Made by a program: the position numbers and the translations under genes. Below the pieces are notes generated by a model. The model did not search any database. It was not told where the DNA came from and worked only from the letters and a program-made list of their open reading frames with translations. A stretch of DNA of 64,000 nucleotides from Bacteroidales bacterium (lineage in GTDB: Bacteria; Bacteroidota; Bacteroidia; Bacteroidales; Marinilabiliaceae): positions 62,001 through 126,000 of the forward strand of contig SUWW01000009.1 of NCBI GenBank assembly GCA_015061285.1, given 5' to 3'. Shown piece by piece: positions 18,271 to 26,120 of this stretch. Numbering within the stretch: position 1 is the stretch's first letter; each line of letters starts with the position of its first letter.

Positions 18271-18299
18271 TGGTATAACTATCACTTTTTATTGCGCGG

Positions 18300-18307
18300 C
18301 AAATATA
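18300..18307 (-). promoter_or_regulatory. -7 promoter element of the efflux operon
   Basis: The minus strand reads TATATTTG, 29 bases upstream of the TetR ATG. The AT-rich bases just beyond are the likely place for the repressor's operator, but I see no clean palindrome. Confidence 0.5.
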
Positions 18308-18662
18308 CTTAGAAAACTCTAAATACTATTCAAGTTTTCATGTTTAACGTTTTTTATACTTACTCCACGCCACTTCAATTACAAGCTATGAATCAGTCGT
18401 TTAACTATACATATTTAAGTCTATACTTGTCAGATATGTAAAAACTTAGATATATATGTATAAATATGCGTTTTATGCAATGTATGTGTGTTGCTAATAA
18501 ATAATCGTAAGCGCAAAAACACAATTTTATAATTGTTGAAAACAAAAGTGGTTTCGATGCTACGTTTTTCACTTTTGTTGCTTACTTTCGTAAGGATAAT
18601 TAACACAAACAAAAAGGAATAATATTTCCCCTCATTTTATAACACTTATCATTACTAATGTT
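18308..18662. other. Divergent intergenic region upstream of the SiaC-family gene
   Basis: AT-rich and gene-free. It holds a perfect 10-base inverted repeat (AACAAAAGTG at 18541-18550, CACTTTTGTT at 18570-18579) just before a possible -7 element TACTTTCG at 18583-18590 that would drive the plus-strand SiaC-family gene. Confidence 0.5.
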
Positions 18663-19046
18663 ATGAAACTATTAGATGCTATAAAGATTTCTGCCACCAA
18701 CAGCACCCCGTACATAAGTGCTGACCCTCAGACGCGTCAAATTGTCATAAAAGGGCGTTCGCTGCCCACTAACGTTGTGACTTTTTATCAGCCTATCATA
18801 GATTGGATAAAAATGTATGGCACTACAGACAACGAAGATCTAAACGTCAAAATTCAGCTCTCATTTCTCAATTCAAGTTCACACAAACGCCTACTCGACA
18901 TATTCGAGGGTGTAGAAAGCCTTCAAGAGAAAGGTTGCAAAGCCGAAATTGAATGGTTCTATAAGGAGGGCGATGAAGATATATATGCAGCTGGCACCGA
19001 GTTTCTGTCGATTCTGAAGTGCCCACTGAAACTCGTAAAAGAGTAA
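18663..19046 (+). CDS. SiaC-family regulatory phosphoprotein (DUF1987)
   Basis: A 127-residue DUF1987 domain protein covering the whole sequence (KISATNSTPYISADPQTRQI through YAAGTEFLSILKCPLKL). In Pseudomonas, SiaC is switched by phosphorylation on threonine and controls a diguanylate cyclase; the partners SiaA (phosphatase) and SiaB (kinase) are usually neighbours. Here no kinase, phosphatase or cyclase gene is adjacent, so it is an orphan. It is transcribed away from the efflux operon and toward sodB. Confidence 0.85.
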   Translation: MKLLDAIKISATNSTPYISADPQTRQIVIKGRSLPTNVVTFYQPIIDWIKMYGTTDNEDLNVKIQLSFLNSSSHKRLLDIFEGVESLQEKGCKAEIEWFYKEGDEDIYAAGTEFLSILKCPLKLVKE

Positions 19047-19120
19047 CATCACAACCGCGAGTGGAGAGAGCGTTGCTATTGTAGCACCTTGTTCTCTGCT
19101 TGATATTGTTATCAATACAA

Positions 19121-19156
19121 AACGAGAGAAGCGCTTTTATAAGTTCTTCTCTCGTT
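19121..19156. terminator. Bidirectional terminator between the SiaC-family gene and sodB
   Basis: AACGAGAGAAG and CTTCTCTCGTT form an 11-pair perfect stem between two convergent genes. The minus-strand exit is followed by TTTTG; the plus-strand exit is only weakly T-rich. Confidence 0.65.
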
Positions 19157-19176
19157 CTATTTATGAAAAGGTTTCA

Positions 19177-19767
19177 TTACTTGTTGCAAAACCGCAAGTC
19201 GATAATATCCCAATTTATCAAGTCCCAATATTTTTCTACATATTCGGCGCGTCGGTTCTGATAATCAACATAATAGGCATGTTCCCAGACGTCGATTGTG
19301 AGTAATGGTTTCAAATTGCGCTGCACTGGGTTTGAAGCGTTCGATTCTTGCGAAATCACAAATTTGCCATCGCTATCGAGCGAGAGCCACACCCAACCAG
19401 AACCAAAAAGTGTGGTAGCTTTCTGTGTGAAATCGGCTTTGAATTGGTCGAACGAGCCAAATTGCGAAGCAATGGCCTTGGCTATGTTTCCAGAAGGTGC
19501 ATTATTAGCGCGAGGAGCACGCATAGCCTCAAAATACATATTGTGATTGAGGATCTGCCCTGCGTTGTTGAACAACCCGCCCGAGGCATTTTTCACTATA
19601 TCAATAAGAGATGATGACTCAAAGCCACTACCAGGCAACAATTTATTGATATTAGCCACATAACCAGCAAGATGTTTGCCGTGATGAAGTTCGATTGTCT
19701 TCGCACTGATGATTGGTTCAAGAGCGTTTGGCTCAAATGGAAGTTTAATTAGTTCAAAAGTGTTCAT
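19177..19767 (-). CDS. sodB: Iron (or cambialistic Fe/Mn) superoxide dismutase
   Basis: A 196-residue Fe/Mn SOD. The four metal ligands are in place: His28 (ELHHGKH), His75 (ILNHNMYF), Asp159 and His163 (IDVWEHAYY). Gln71 at the position that marks the iron type points to an Fe or Fe/Mn-cambialistic enzyme. It converts superoxide to peroxide in the cytoplasm. It converges on the SiaC-family gene. Confidence 0.93.
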   Translation of the reverse strand: MNTFELIKLPFEPNALEPIISAKTIELHHGKHLAGYVANINKLLPGSGFESSSLIDIVKNASGGLFNNAGQILNHNMYFEAMRAPRANNAPSGNIAKAIASQFGSFDQFKADFTQKATTLFGSGWVWLSLDSDGKFVISQESNASNPVQRNLKPLLTIDVWEHAYYVDYQNRRAEYVEKYWDLINWDIIDLRFCNK

Positions 19768-19866
19768 ATTAGTATGGATGTGAGATGTTTGTTACTTCGC
19801 AATGATATCTAAAAGAAAACGTAGAAGCAATAGCGCCCACACATTATTCCATACGAAACAAAAAAA

Positions 19867-19895
19867 ACTCGCAAAGCCAAACGACCTTACGAGTG
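19867..19895 (-). terminator. Probable terminator of the YqeY gene
   Basis: ACTCG and CGAGT enclose a partly paired arm, followed on the minus strand by TTTTTTT. It lies 25 bases downstream of the YqeY stop. The stem is imperfect. Confidence 0.55.
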
Positions 19896-19919
19896 TGATT
19901 TATAATTATATAACGATGC

Positions 19920-20372
19920 TTAGTTGTTAAGCAACTTTTTCACCGTATCGGAGATTACTTTGCCATCGGCTTGACCAGCAAGTTTTTTGGAAGCTACGCC
20001 CATCACTTTACCCATCTCTTTGATACTTGTAGCGCCAACCTCAGCAATGATAGCCTTAACAGCAGCTTCTACCTCATCAGCAGTAAGTTCCTTAGGCAGA
20101 TAGGCAGCAATCACATCAGCCTGAGCATCCTCATCGGCAGCAAGTTCTGGACGACCCTGCTCTTTGTATATAGCAGACGTTTCGCGACGCTGTTTCACCA
20201 TTTTTTGCAGGATTTTCATAGCATCGGCATCCGACACTTCGTCGCTACCGCCTTTGGCAGTGCGCGCTTCGATAAGTTCTTTCTTAATTCCGCGTAAAGC
20301 TTCAAGTTTCAAGGTTTCGCGAGCCTTCATGGCCTGCTTAATATCCTCTGTAATGCGTTCTGTAAAAGTCAT
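19920..20372 (-). CDS. GatB/YqeY-domain protein
   Basis: A 150-residue YqeY protein with the tail domain shared with GatB (DEVEAAVKAIIAEVGATSIKEMGKVMG). In GatB the domain contacts tRNA; the role of free YqeY is unclear. In many Bacteroidales this gene directly follows ftsZ; here several genes lie between. It is 45 bases downstream of the PpiC protein. Confidence 0.88.
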   Translation of the reverse strand: MTFTERITEDIKQAMKARETLKLEALRGIKKELIEARTAKGGSDEVSDADAMKILQKMVKQRRETSAIYKEQGRPELAADEDAQADVIAAYLPKELTADEVEAAVKAIIAEVGATSIKEMGKVMGVASKKLAGQADGKVISDTVKKLLNN

Positions 20373-20417
20373 ATTATTAACTATTTGGTTATTTACTATT
20401 GATTATTCATCTATGCA

Positions 20418-22250
20418 CTACAATTCTCGTAGCATCTTCACTCCGTACTTCTGACGCAACGACTCGATCCATTTATCTTCTTCGAGTTGCTGATAATCGG
20501 ACGAGAGCAAACCCCGAACAGAGTCGATTGGTAAAACTTCGCCATCGGTGAATTTGCCATCGACCACGACGTTGGCGAGAGGCTTGTTTGGCCATAAGTA
20601 GTCGTCGTAGATGCCGCCTTGACGCTGTGTGCCCGACACAATATTGTAGGCATACTTAGCAGCCTTAGAAACTTTTCGAGGCTTCACAGGCACCATACTA
20701 CGCAATTTGGCAGCGTCGCGCTCTGTAGCGCAAAAATATATATTACCATCGAACGTTGAGCCATTGGAATATCGACGAGGATTAGAATCGTAGAGCTTCT
20801 GCATAGCAATGGAATCGGGGCGATTGCTCCAGATGGTGCGTTGTGTTATTTCAAACACCAGCAAGCCATCTTTATATTCCTCGTATGCATAATGGAATTT
20901 AGCATCGATTTTCTCGAGATTCTCCATACAATAGGTCAGCAAAATATTACGCGCAAGGCTTTTTTTGTTCTCTTCGACGGTTTTGTCGGCATCCCAAATA
21001 TGGAAAATTTCAGCACCATTTGACGCTGCATAGGCGCCACCATCGTATGTTAGCAAATCGCCCTTCAACTCTTTTATCTTGGCTACAATGGTGCTACTGT
21101 TCTTCTCATTGGCAAATATCTTCTCCAACTCGGCAACAATTGCTTCGTTGAATCTCAGATTGAGCTCTTTGGCTTTTCTATCTATATATGCTTCTCGGCC
21201 AAGCGTTCTAAGCCAATTGGGACCATGGATACGAGCTATCATATTATCGACAACGGCGGCTTCACGACCTTCACGGAAATCGAGGCGCTTAGCGATGTGC
21301 CAACCGAAAGGCGTTTCGAACGGCAACGTAATATCACCATTGTTTGCCAATCCGCGACAAGGCTCGGCAAACTGTGGAATGAGCACACCGAGTGGTATCC
21401 AACCCATCTCGCCACCTCGATTGGCAGTCTGTTGGTCATCGGAGTGTTTCATTGCCATGGCTGGGAAATCGACGTTACTTTTCAGCAACGTATATAGGCT
21501 ATCCATAAACGCTTTTGCGTCCACCGTGCGGTTGTTTTTAGCCTTCATGATGTGCGCGAGACGCATCTCGCCGCTCCACTTACGTTTGTCAATCACGTGA
21601 ACGAAGTGGTAGCCGTAGCTTGTACGGAACACCTTGGAGCATTCGCCGATGGGCGTATTGTATGCAGCATCCTCAAATGGTTCCACCATCTGCAACGCTG
21701 TGAAATAGCCAAGTTTGCCACCATTTTGCTTAGCCGATGGATCTTGAGAATATATACGCGCGATAGAATCGAACGGCAAACCCTGCAAGACGAGTTCGCG
21801 AGCTTCGTTGCATTTGTTATAAGCCGCAAGTGTATCGGCTGGCGATGCATCTTCGCGAGCGAGAATAAGTATGTGCTCGGCATTTATTTCCATCTTGAGG
21901 CGCTCTTTTATGGCAGCGCGTTTCTCCTTGATGATGGTGCTGTCGCACATATATAGCTGTATCAGTTCGCTACGGTAGTCGCCAAGTTCGCGACGATAGT
22001 CGGGAAGCGTATCATAGCCAAGGCTTCGAGCTTCTTGAACTTTCAATTTGTATCGTATGAAAAGTTCGAAATACTCTTCGCGCGAAATGGGAACCTGCGC
22101 AACAGAATTGTTTTTCTCATAAATTGCATTGAATTCTTCGAGAGAATAAGTTGTATCGCCAATCTTGACTAACGGCGTTTCGTTTATTTGGGCCGTAGCG
22201 CAAATAGTCGATATTGCCAATGCCGAAGCGGCTATAATAGTTTTTATCAT
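20418..22250 (-). CDS. Large periplasmic PpiC-type peptidyl-prolyl isomerase
   Basis: A 610-residue secreted protein with a signal peptide ending TAQ (about 20). Two parvulin rotamase domains are visible, at about 120-220 (NAEHILILARED through FRTSYGYHFVHVIDKR) and 225-325 (RLAHIMKAKNN through FGWHIAKRL). The C-terminal 280 residues lack a known domain. It is probably a SurA-like chaperone for outer-membrane proteins. Similar long PpiC proteins often sit beside surA in Bacteroidales; here it is about 14 kb away, upstream of yqeY. Confidence 0.85.
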   Translation of the reverse strand: MIKTIIAASALAISTICATAQINETPLVKIGDTTYSLEEFNAIYEKNNSVAQVPISREEYFELFIRYKLKVQEARSLGYDTLPDYRRELGDYRSELIQLYMCDSTIIKEKRAAIKERLKMEINAEHILILAREDASPADTLAAYNKCNEARELVLQGLPFDSIARIYSQDPSAKQNGGKLGYFTALQMVEPFEDAAYNTPIGECSKVFRTSYGYHFVHVIDKRKWSGEMRLAHIMKAKNNRTVDAKAFMDSLYTLLKSNVDFPAMAMKHSDDQQTANRGGEMGWIPLGVLIPQFAEPCRGLANNGDITLPFETPFGWHIAKRLDFREGREAAVVDNMIARIHGPNWLRTLGREAYIDRKAKELNLRFNEAIVAELEKIFANEKNSSTIVAKIKELKGDLLTYDGGAYAASNGAEIFHIWDADKTVEENKKSLARNILLTYCMENLEKIDAKFHYAYEEYKDGLLVFEITQRTIWSNRPDSIAMQKLYDSNPRRYSNGSTFDGNIYFCATERDAAKLRSMVPVKPRKVSKAAKYAYNIVSGTQRQGGIYDDYLWPNKPLANVVVDGKFTDGEVLPIDSVRGLLSSDYQQLEEDKWIESLRQKYGVKMLREL

Positions 22251-22764
22251 TGATTATGTATTTCTAATTATTCGGGCGCGAATTTAGAATTATTTACAAT
22301 TAGAGTGTCTACAGCGCCTTCGGGTTTTCGCACAGATGACACTGATGAGACTGATTTGCTATAATTTTTTGCAAGGCAGGAGCGTTGATACAACATTCCA
22401 ACTTAAGGCTAAGTAGAAGAAAAAACATCGTGCGAAAACTCGCCTTAGGGCTAGTTGAAGAAAAGCATCGTGCGTTGTCACATTATGGCAGCCCGGTATT
22501 TGGCGTGGGCTCTGCCTACGTCGAAGCTAAAGACAAGGCTCCTGCCTTGTGCATATATATATACGTGAATATCGGCTACGCAAGGCTGGAGCCTTGCTAT
22601 TACATTGAACGTAGCGAGACGCTACGCCAAACTTGAAGTTGATTATACGTTCATCATTTTGCAATATCACATTTATATATTCGAATGCAATCGCTACATT
22701 TACACTCATAAACACGTATCTAGCGTAAATATTGATAGTAAAGTATTGATTAATAATATCAAAA
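22251..22764. repeat. Intergenic repeat patch upstream of an unknown gene
   Basis: About 510 bases packed with repeats. 22331-22359: CACAGATGACACTGATGAG unit. 22401-22434 and 22443-22474: an imperfect direct repeat sharing CATCGTGCG ends. 22476-22494: TGTCACATTATGGCAGCCC (a second copy at 24659). 22503-22550: double-hairpin copy C. 22580-22597: GCAAGGCTGGAGCCTTGC hairpin. 22610-22626: CGTAGCGAGACGCTACG hairpin. The rest, 22640-22764, is AT-rich leader of the next gene. Confidence 0.7.
22503..22550. repeat. Double-hairpin repeat, copy C
   Basis: GCGTGGGCTCTGCCTACG, linker TCGAAGCTAAAGA, then CAAGGCTCCTGCCTTG. It is the most diverged of the three copies but has the same length of 48. Confidence 0.75.
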
Positions 22765-23565
22765 ATGTGTTTTATGGAGTCTATTGGGTATCTTGCTATT
22801 GCTGCATTAGTTGTGTATTTTATTATTAAATATTCAGAAAAGAGAAGTGACACTGCCGAAGCAAATAGGGAATTGATAGCTAAAAGTGGCGATTTATATG
22901 AGTTTGAGAAGTTTTGTAAAGCAAACAAGCATTTATCACGCAAACAAGCATTGATAAAATTCTATGCTAATGATGAAGAGAAGAAAAAAAAAGCAATTGC
23001 AGCCGCTAACGAACGTGACAAAAGAGAAAGAGAAGAAGATGATAAACGGAATCGTGATTTTACAATAAAAAGAGTTTTTGCATACAAGTACGAAAAGTTC
23101 ATCTACGCACTTTTTTCTCCACTTGCTGAATTAAGTAATAGTAGCATTGGTGATGGGAAATGGGAGTGTAGCGAATATTTACCCAAAGAATATGTACTAC
23201 AGAAGATAAAAGAAGAGTATTGTTTAACCAAGACAGAGGCTCAAGCTCTTTACAATCAGTTCTTAAGTCACCAATTACTAAGAGAGAAAAAAAAGCCAAC
23301 AGAATATGAAATAAAGGGATGGTATAAAGAGGTTTCAGAAGATCCTAAAACAATTGAGCAGTGGATTGATGAGTCTATTAGTTATTATTATGAGAATGAA
23401 TTATTGAAAAACACTCAATACATCGTTGATATTGGTTTGGTATTAAAATATTACACAGATGTTGTTAGTAAAAACGACCTAAATATGGATAAATACATAA
23501 GAGAATATGGTCAAAGATGTAGCGAAGAAGATTTAATAATTGAAGTTACACAAATGAGAAAGTAA
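22765..23565 (+). CDS. Unknown membrane-anchored coiled-coil protein
   Basis: A 266-residue protein with one N-terminal transmembrane segment (about 8-22, IGYLAIAALVVYFIIKY), then a charged helical stretch rich in Glu, Lys and Arg (about 70-100) likely to form a coiled coil, and a soluble C-terminal part. I recognise no family. It is one of the few plus-strand genes, is more AT-rich than its neighbours, and has hairpin repeats on both sides, which suggests acquisition. A second ATG at 22774 is equally possible as the start. Confidence 0.6.
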   Translation: MCFMESIGYLAIAALVVYFIIKYSEKRSDTAEANRELIAKSGDLYEFEKFCKANKHLSRKQALIKFYANDEEKKKKAIAAANERDKREREEDDKRNRDFTIKRVFAYKYEKFIYALFSPLAELSNSSIGDGKWECSEYLPKEYVLQKIKEEYCLTKTEAQALYNQFLSHQLLREKKKPTEYEIKGWYKEVSEDPKTIEQWIDESISYYYENELLKNTQYIVDIGLVLKYYTDVVSKNDLNMDKYIREYGQRCSEEDLIIEVTQMRK

Positions 23566-23583
23566 TCCCGCATTTGGACCTTG

Positions 23584-23664
23584 ACTACTATTTTGATAGT
23601 AGTAATATCGTAGCGAAATGCTACGCCCAACTTGCGAAAAATATCGCAGGCGCAGAGGCCTGCG
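23584..23664. repeat. Cluster of three hairpins between convergent genes
   Basis: Three separate stems lie between the unknown gene and queF: ACTACTAT/ATAGTAGT at 23584-23603, CGTAGCGAAATGCTACG at 23609-23625 (same family as 22610-22626), and CGCAGGC/GCCTGCG at 23645-23664. None has a long T run, so they may end transcription only partly; the middle one is a dispersed repeat. Confidence 0.6.
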
Positions 23665-23671
23665 TACCTAT

Positions 23672-24538
23672 CTACTGGCGCAAAAGTTTTGCTGTCAGCT
23701 CCTTTTCGTTGAGGAGTTGGGCTGGTAGAAGCGTGGGCGAAGAGGCACGCATTGGACAAATATCTATGCCGCCACGACGCGTATATATGCAGCCCACAAA
23801 GAGTTCTTCGGGGGCAAAGAGGCGTTGCAGGCGAACGTATATCATCTCGCAAATCTCTTCGTGGAAGTGGTTTTCGCCACGAATGCTCACCAAATAGCTC
23901 ATCAGCGAAGTGCGCGTAGGCAGTTGTGCGCCTTTCATACGTATGTAGCACGTGCCCCAGTCGGGTTGATGAGTGATTTTGCAATTGCTACGCAAAAGAT
24001 TGGTTTTCACCATCATCTCGCCCGATTCGCCAGCAGTTTCGAGAAGTTCGGGAGCTTCGGTGTATTTATCTATATGCAAATTGCGCATCTCGGGCAGAGT
24101 CTCGAGCAATATGTATTTATCTATATCACAACCTGTTGCATACGTATTTTTATCATCGTCGGCAAAAATATGCACACCCACCTGCGCACCAACAAGCTTG
24201 CTCAAGTCGGCCGCAACGATGCGCTCAACCTCATCTTTCGACTGGTATTTATCCATATTGAAAGAGTTGAGATAGAGCTTGAGCGACTTGCTTTCTACAA
24301 GGAATTCGCTATCGGCAGGATAGACAAGTTTTAGCAAACCAGAGAATGGCAAACCGTTGGGATACAAAAAACTAAGTTCGTAGGCATGCCACGCATCGGC
24401 GCCAACGAATGGCAAATGAGCATCATCGATGTCGTAGATACTACGATTCAGTCGGCGCGGCACCTGCACGAGCATTTCTGGCGCATAGTGCTGCGGATAA
24501 TCGACACGCTTTCCAAGTACGGTTGCTTCTGGTTGCAT
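23672..24538 (-). CDS. queF: NADPH-dependent 7-cyano-7-deazaguanine reductase, long form
   Basis: A 288-residue QueF of the long, tandem T-fold (E. coli YqcD-like) type. The QueF motif is ESKSLKLYLNSF (82-93). The nucleophile that forms the thioimide with preQ0 is Cys186 in RSNCKITHQPDWGT, with Asp193 as the acid. It reduces preQ0 to preQ1, a step of queuosine tRNA modification. No preQ1 riboswitch is visible in its leader. It lies downstream of ftsZ across a repeat-filled gap. Confidence 0.93.
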   Translation of the reverse strand: MQPEATVLGKRVDYPQHYAPEMLVQVPRRLNRSIYDIDDAHLPFVGADAWHAYELSFLYPNGLPFSGLLKLVYPADSEFLVESKSLKLYLNSFNMDKYQSKDEVERIVAADLSKLVGAQVGVHIFADDDKNTYATGCDIDKYILLETLPEMRNLHIDKYTEAPELLETAGESGEMMVKTNLLRSNCKITHQPDWGTCYIRMKGAQLPTRTSLMSYLVSIRGENHFHEEICEMIYVRLQRLFAPEELFVGCIYTRRGGIDICPMRASSPTLLPAQLLNEKELTAKLLRQ

Positions 24539-24541
24539 CTT

Positions 24542-24767
24542 TATTAATTACGAATTATGAATTACGAGTTACGAGTTGTGAATTACGAGTTATGAGTTTT
24601 GAGGAACACAGATGACTCTGATTGAACAGATTTGCACAGATTATTCCTAACGTATGGCTGTCATATTATGGTAGCCCTGCACCGTAAATCGTTATAAATC
24701 TGCGTTCACAACAACTTTCAACTCTAAACTTTCAACTTTGACCCCTCTACGCTCTCCCCTCTACGCT
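24542..24767. repeat. Repeat-filled gap between ftsZ and queF
   Basis: 24542-24599 is an AATTACGAATT-type array; 24606-24642 is a CACAGATGACTCTGATT unit; 24659-24677 is TGTCATATTATGGTAGCCC; 24713-24740 repeats ACTTTCAACT; and CCCCTCTACGCTCT occurs twice in tandem at 24742-24769, running into the ftsZ stop codon. No gene and no clear terminator are seen. Confidence 0.65.
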
Positions 24768-26093
24768 CTACTCTTTCCTACTCATACGTACGTACGCTGG
24801 TTCGTCTTCGAGCTTCTGTAGTTCGAGTTCTGAACTGAGAGCATCACGAGTGACAACCTTAGCATCGAGCAAATTGTCGAGCGCATAGACATCGGCCTTT
24901 TCGTCATCGCGATTAGAGCCAAAGAGCGCGTTTATTTTAGTATCGATATTATCTACTTGGAACGTCACGGTGCGCGCCGAACCTTCAGTTATTTCGCCTA
25001 AGCCATCATTATCGTCGAAGCTTTCGAGTTCGGTGACTTCACCTGTTTGTGGGTCGAGACGGAGTTCAACACGACGACCTCTATCGTTGTTCAAATCGCT
25101 CCAATCGGCAGCAAAGCCAGTGGCAATAACCGTAACACGAAGCGTTTCACCAAGCGTATCGTCAAAAGCATTGCCCCAAATGATGGTACCCTCTTCTGGA
25201 TTGTTCATCTCTTCGTAGAGCATGGTATGTAGAGTTTTGTCCTCACTTGCTCTAATTTCGTCATCGTGCGAGGTGTAAGTCATCACCAAGATATATTTAG
25301 CGCCATGAATATCGCGGTTGTTGAGCAAAGGGGAAGTAAGAGCCTTACGCACAGCCTCAGATGCACGATCGGGACCGACAGCCTCGCCCGATCCCATCAG
25401 AGTAACACCACTCTCGAACATAGCTGTACGCACATCGGCATAGTCGACATTCACCAAGGCTTTGCGGCTAATCATCTCGGCAAGACCTTTGGCCGCTACA
25501 GCCATTATCTCATCGCCTTTGTGGAGCATCTCGCTCTTGCGCAAGTCGCCATACATCTCTTCGATGGCATCGTTGCGAATAATCATAATGGCATCTACAT
25601 TTTTGTAGAGTTCGTCGAGACCTCTTACAGCTTGCTTTATGCGAGGCTTACCCTCATAGAAATTAGGAATATTGACAATAGCTATAGTTAGGATGCCTCT
25701 CTCCTTAGATTTTTTAGCTATGACAGGCGCAGCGCCAGTGCCAGTGCCACCGCCCATACCAGCACAGATTATAGAAATCTTGGTATCATCGAGCATATTA
25801 TTTATATCATCGATTACCTCTTCGGCACTTGCGCGCCCTTGCTCAGGATTGTTGCCAGCTCCGAGGCCTTCGGTAAGGCGCGGACCGAGCTGTATTTTGA
25901 TTTCTACTTCGCTATCTTTGAGCGCTTGCAAGTCGGTGTTGCATATCACATAATTAACACCATTGATGCCAATATTGTGTGCATAATTAACGGCATTGCC
26001 ACCAGCACCACCAACGCCAATAAGTTTTATTATCTCATTTTTTACCGTGTGAGCTTCAAATTCGAACTCCAGGGAATGTGATTCGTTTTCCAT
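24768..26093 (-). CDS. ftsZ: Cell division GTPase FtsZ
   Basis: A 441-residue tubulin homologue. The GTP-binding signature GGGTGTG lies at 114-120, and the early GVGGAGGNAVN loop at 27-37. The C-terminal linker is long, and the end PAYVRMSRKE is the conserved peptide that binds FtsA. It polymerises into the Z ring. It starts 27 bases after ftsA and closes the dcw cluster. Confidence 0.97.
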   Translation of the reverse strand: MENESHSLEFEFEAHTVKNEIIKLIGVGGAGGNAVNYAHNIGINGVNYVICNTDLQALKDSEVEIKIQLGPRLTEGLGAGNNPEQGRASAEEVIDDINNMLDDTKISIICAGMGGGTGTGAAPVIAKKSKERGILTIAIVNIPNFYEGKPRIKQAVRGLDELYKNVDAIMIIRNDAIEEMYGDLRKSEMLHKGDEIMAVAAKGLAEMISRKALVNVDYADVRTAMFESGVTLMGSGEAVGPDRASEAVRKALTSPLLNNRDIHGAKYILVMTYTSHDDEIRASEDKTLHTMLYEEMNNPEEGTIIWGNAFDDTLGETLRVTVIATGFAADWSDLNNDRGRRVELRLDPQTGEVTELESFDDNDGLGEITEGSARTVTFQVDNIDTKINALFGSNRDDEKADVYALDNLLDAKVVTRDALSSELELQKLEDEPAYVRMSRKE

Positions 26094-26120
26094 ATTTATA
26101 ATTATTATGCGTTGGTATAC

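Noticed and set aside
22765-23565. Insertion sequence or transposase
   Set aside because: The protein has no DDE, HUH or recombinase motif; no transposase was found anywhere in the window apart from the dead Rpn remnant.
24542-24599. Possible CRISPR array
   Set aside because: Units are 9-11 bases, degenerate and without spacers; no cas genes are in view.
24539-24760. preQ1 riboswitch in front of queF
   Set aside because: The leader is only repeats; no pseudoknot-like C-rich loop or A-rich tail pattern was found.
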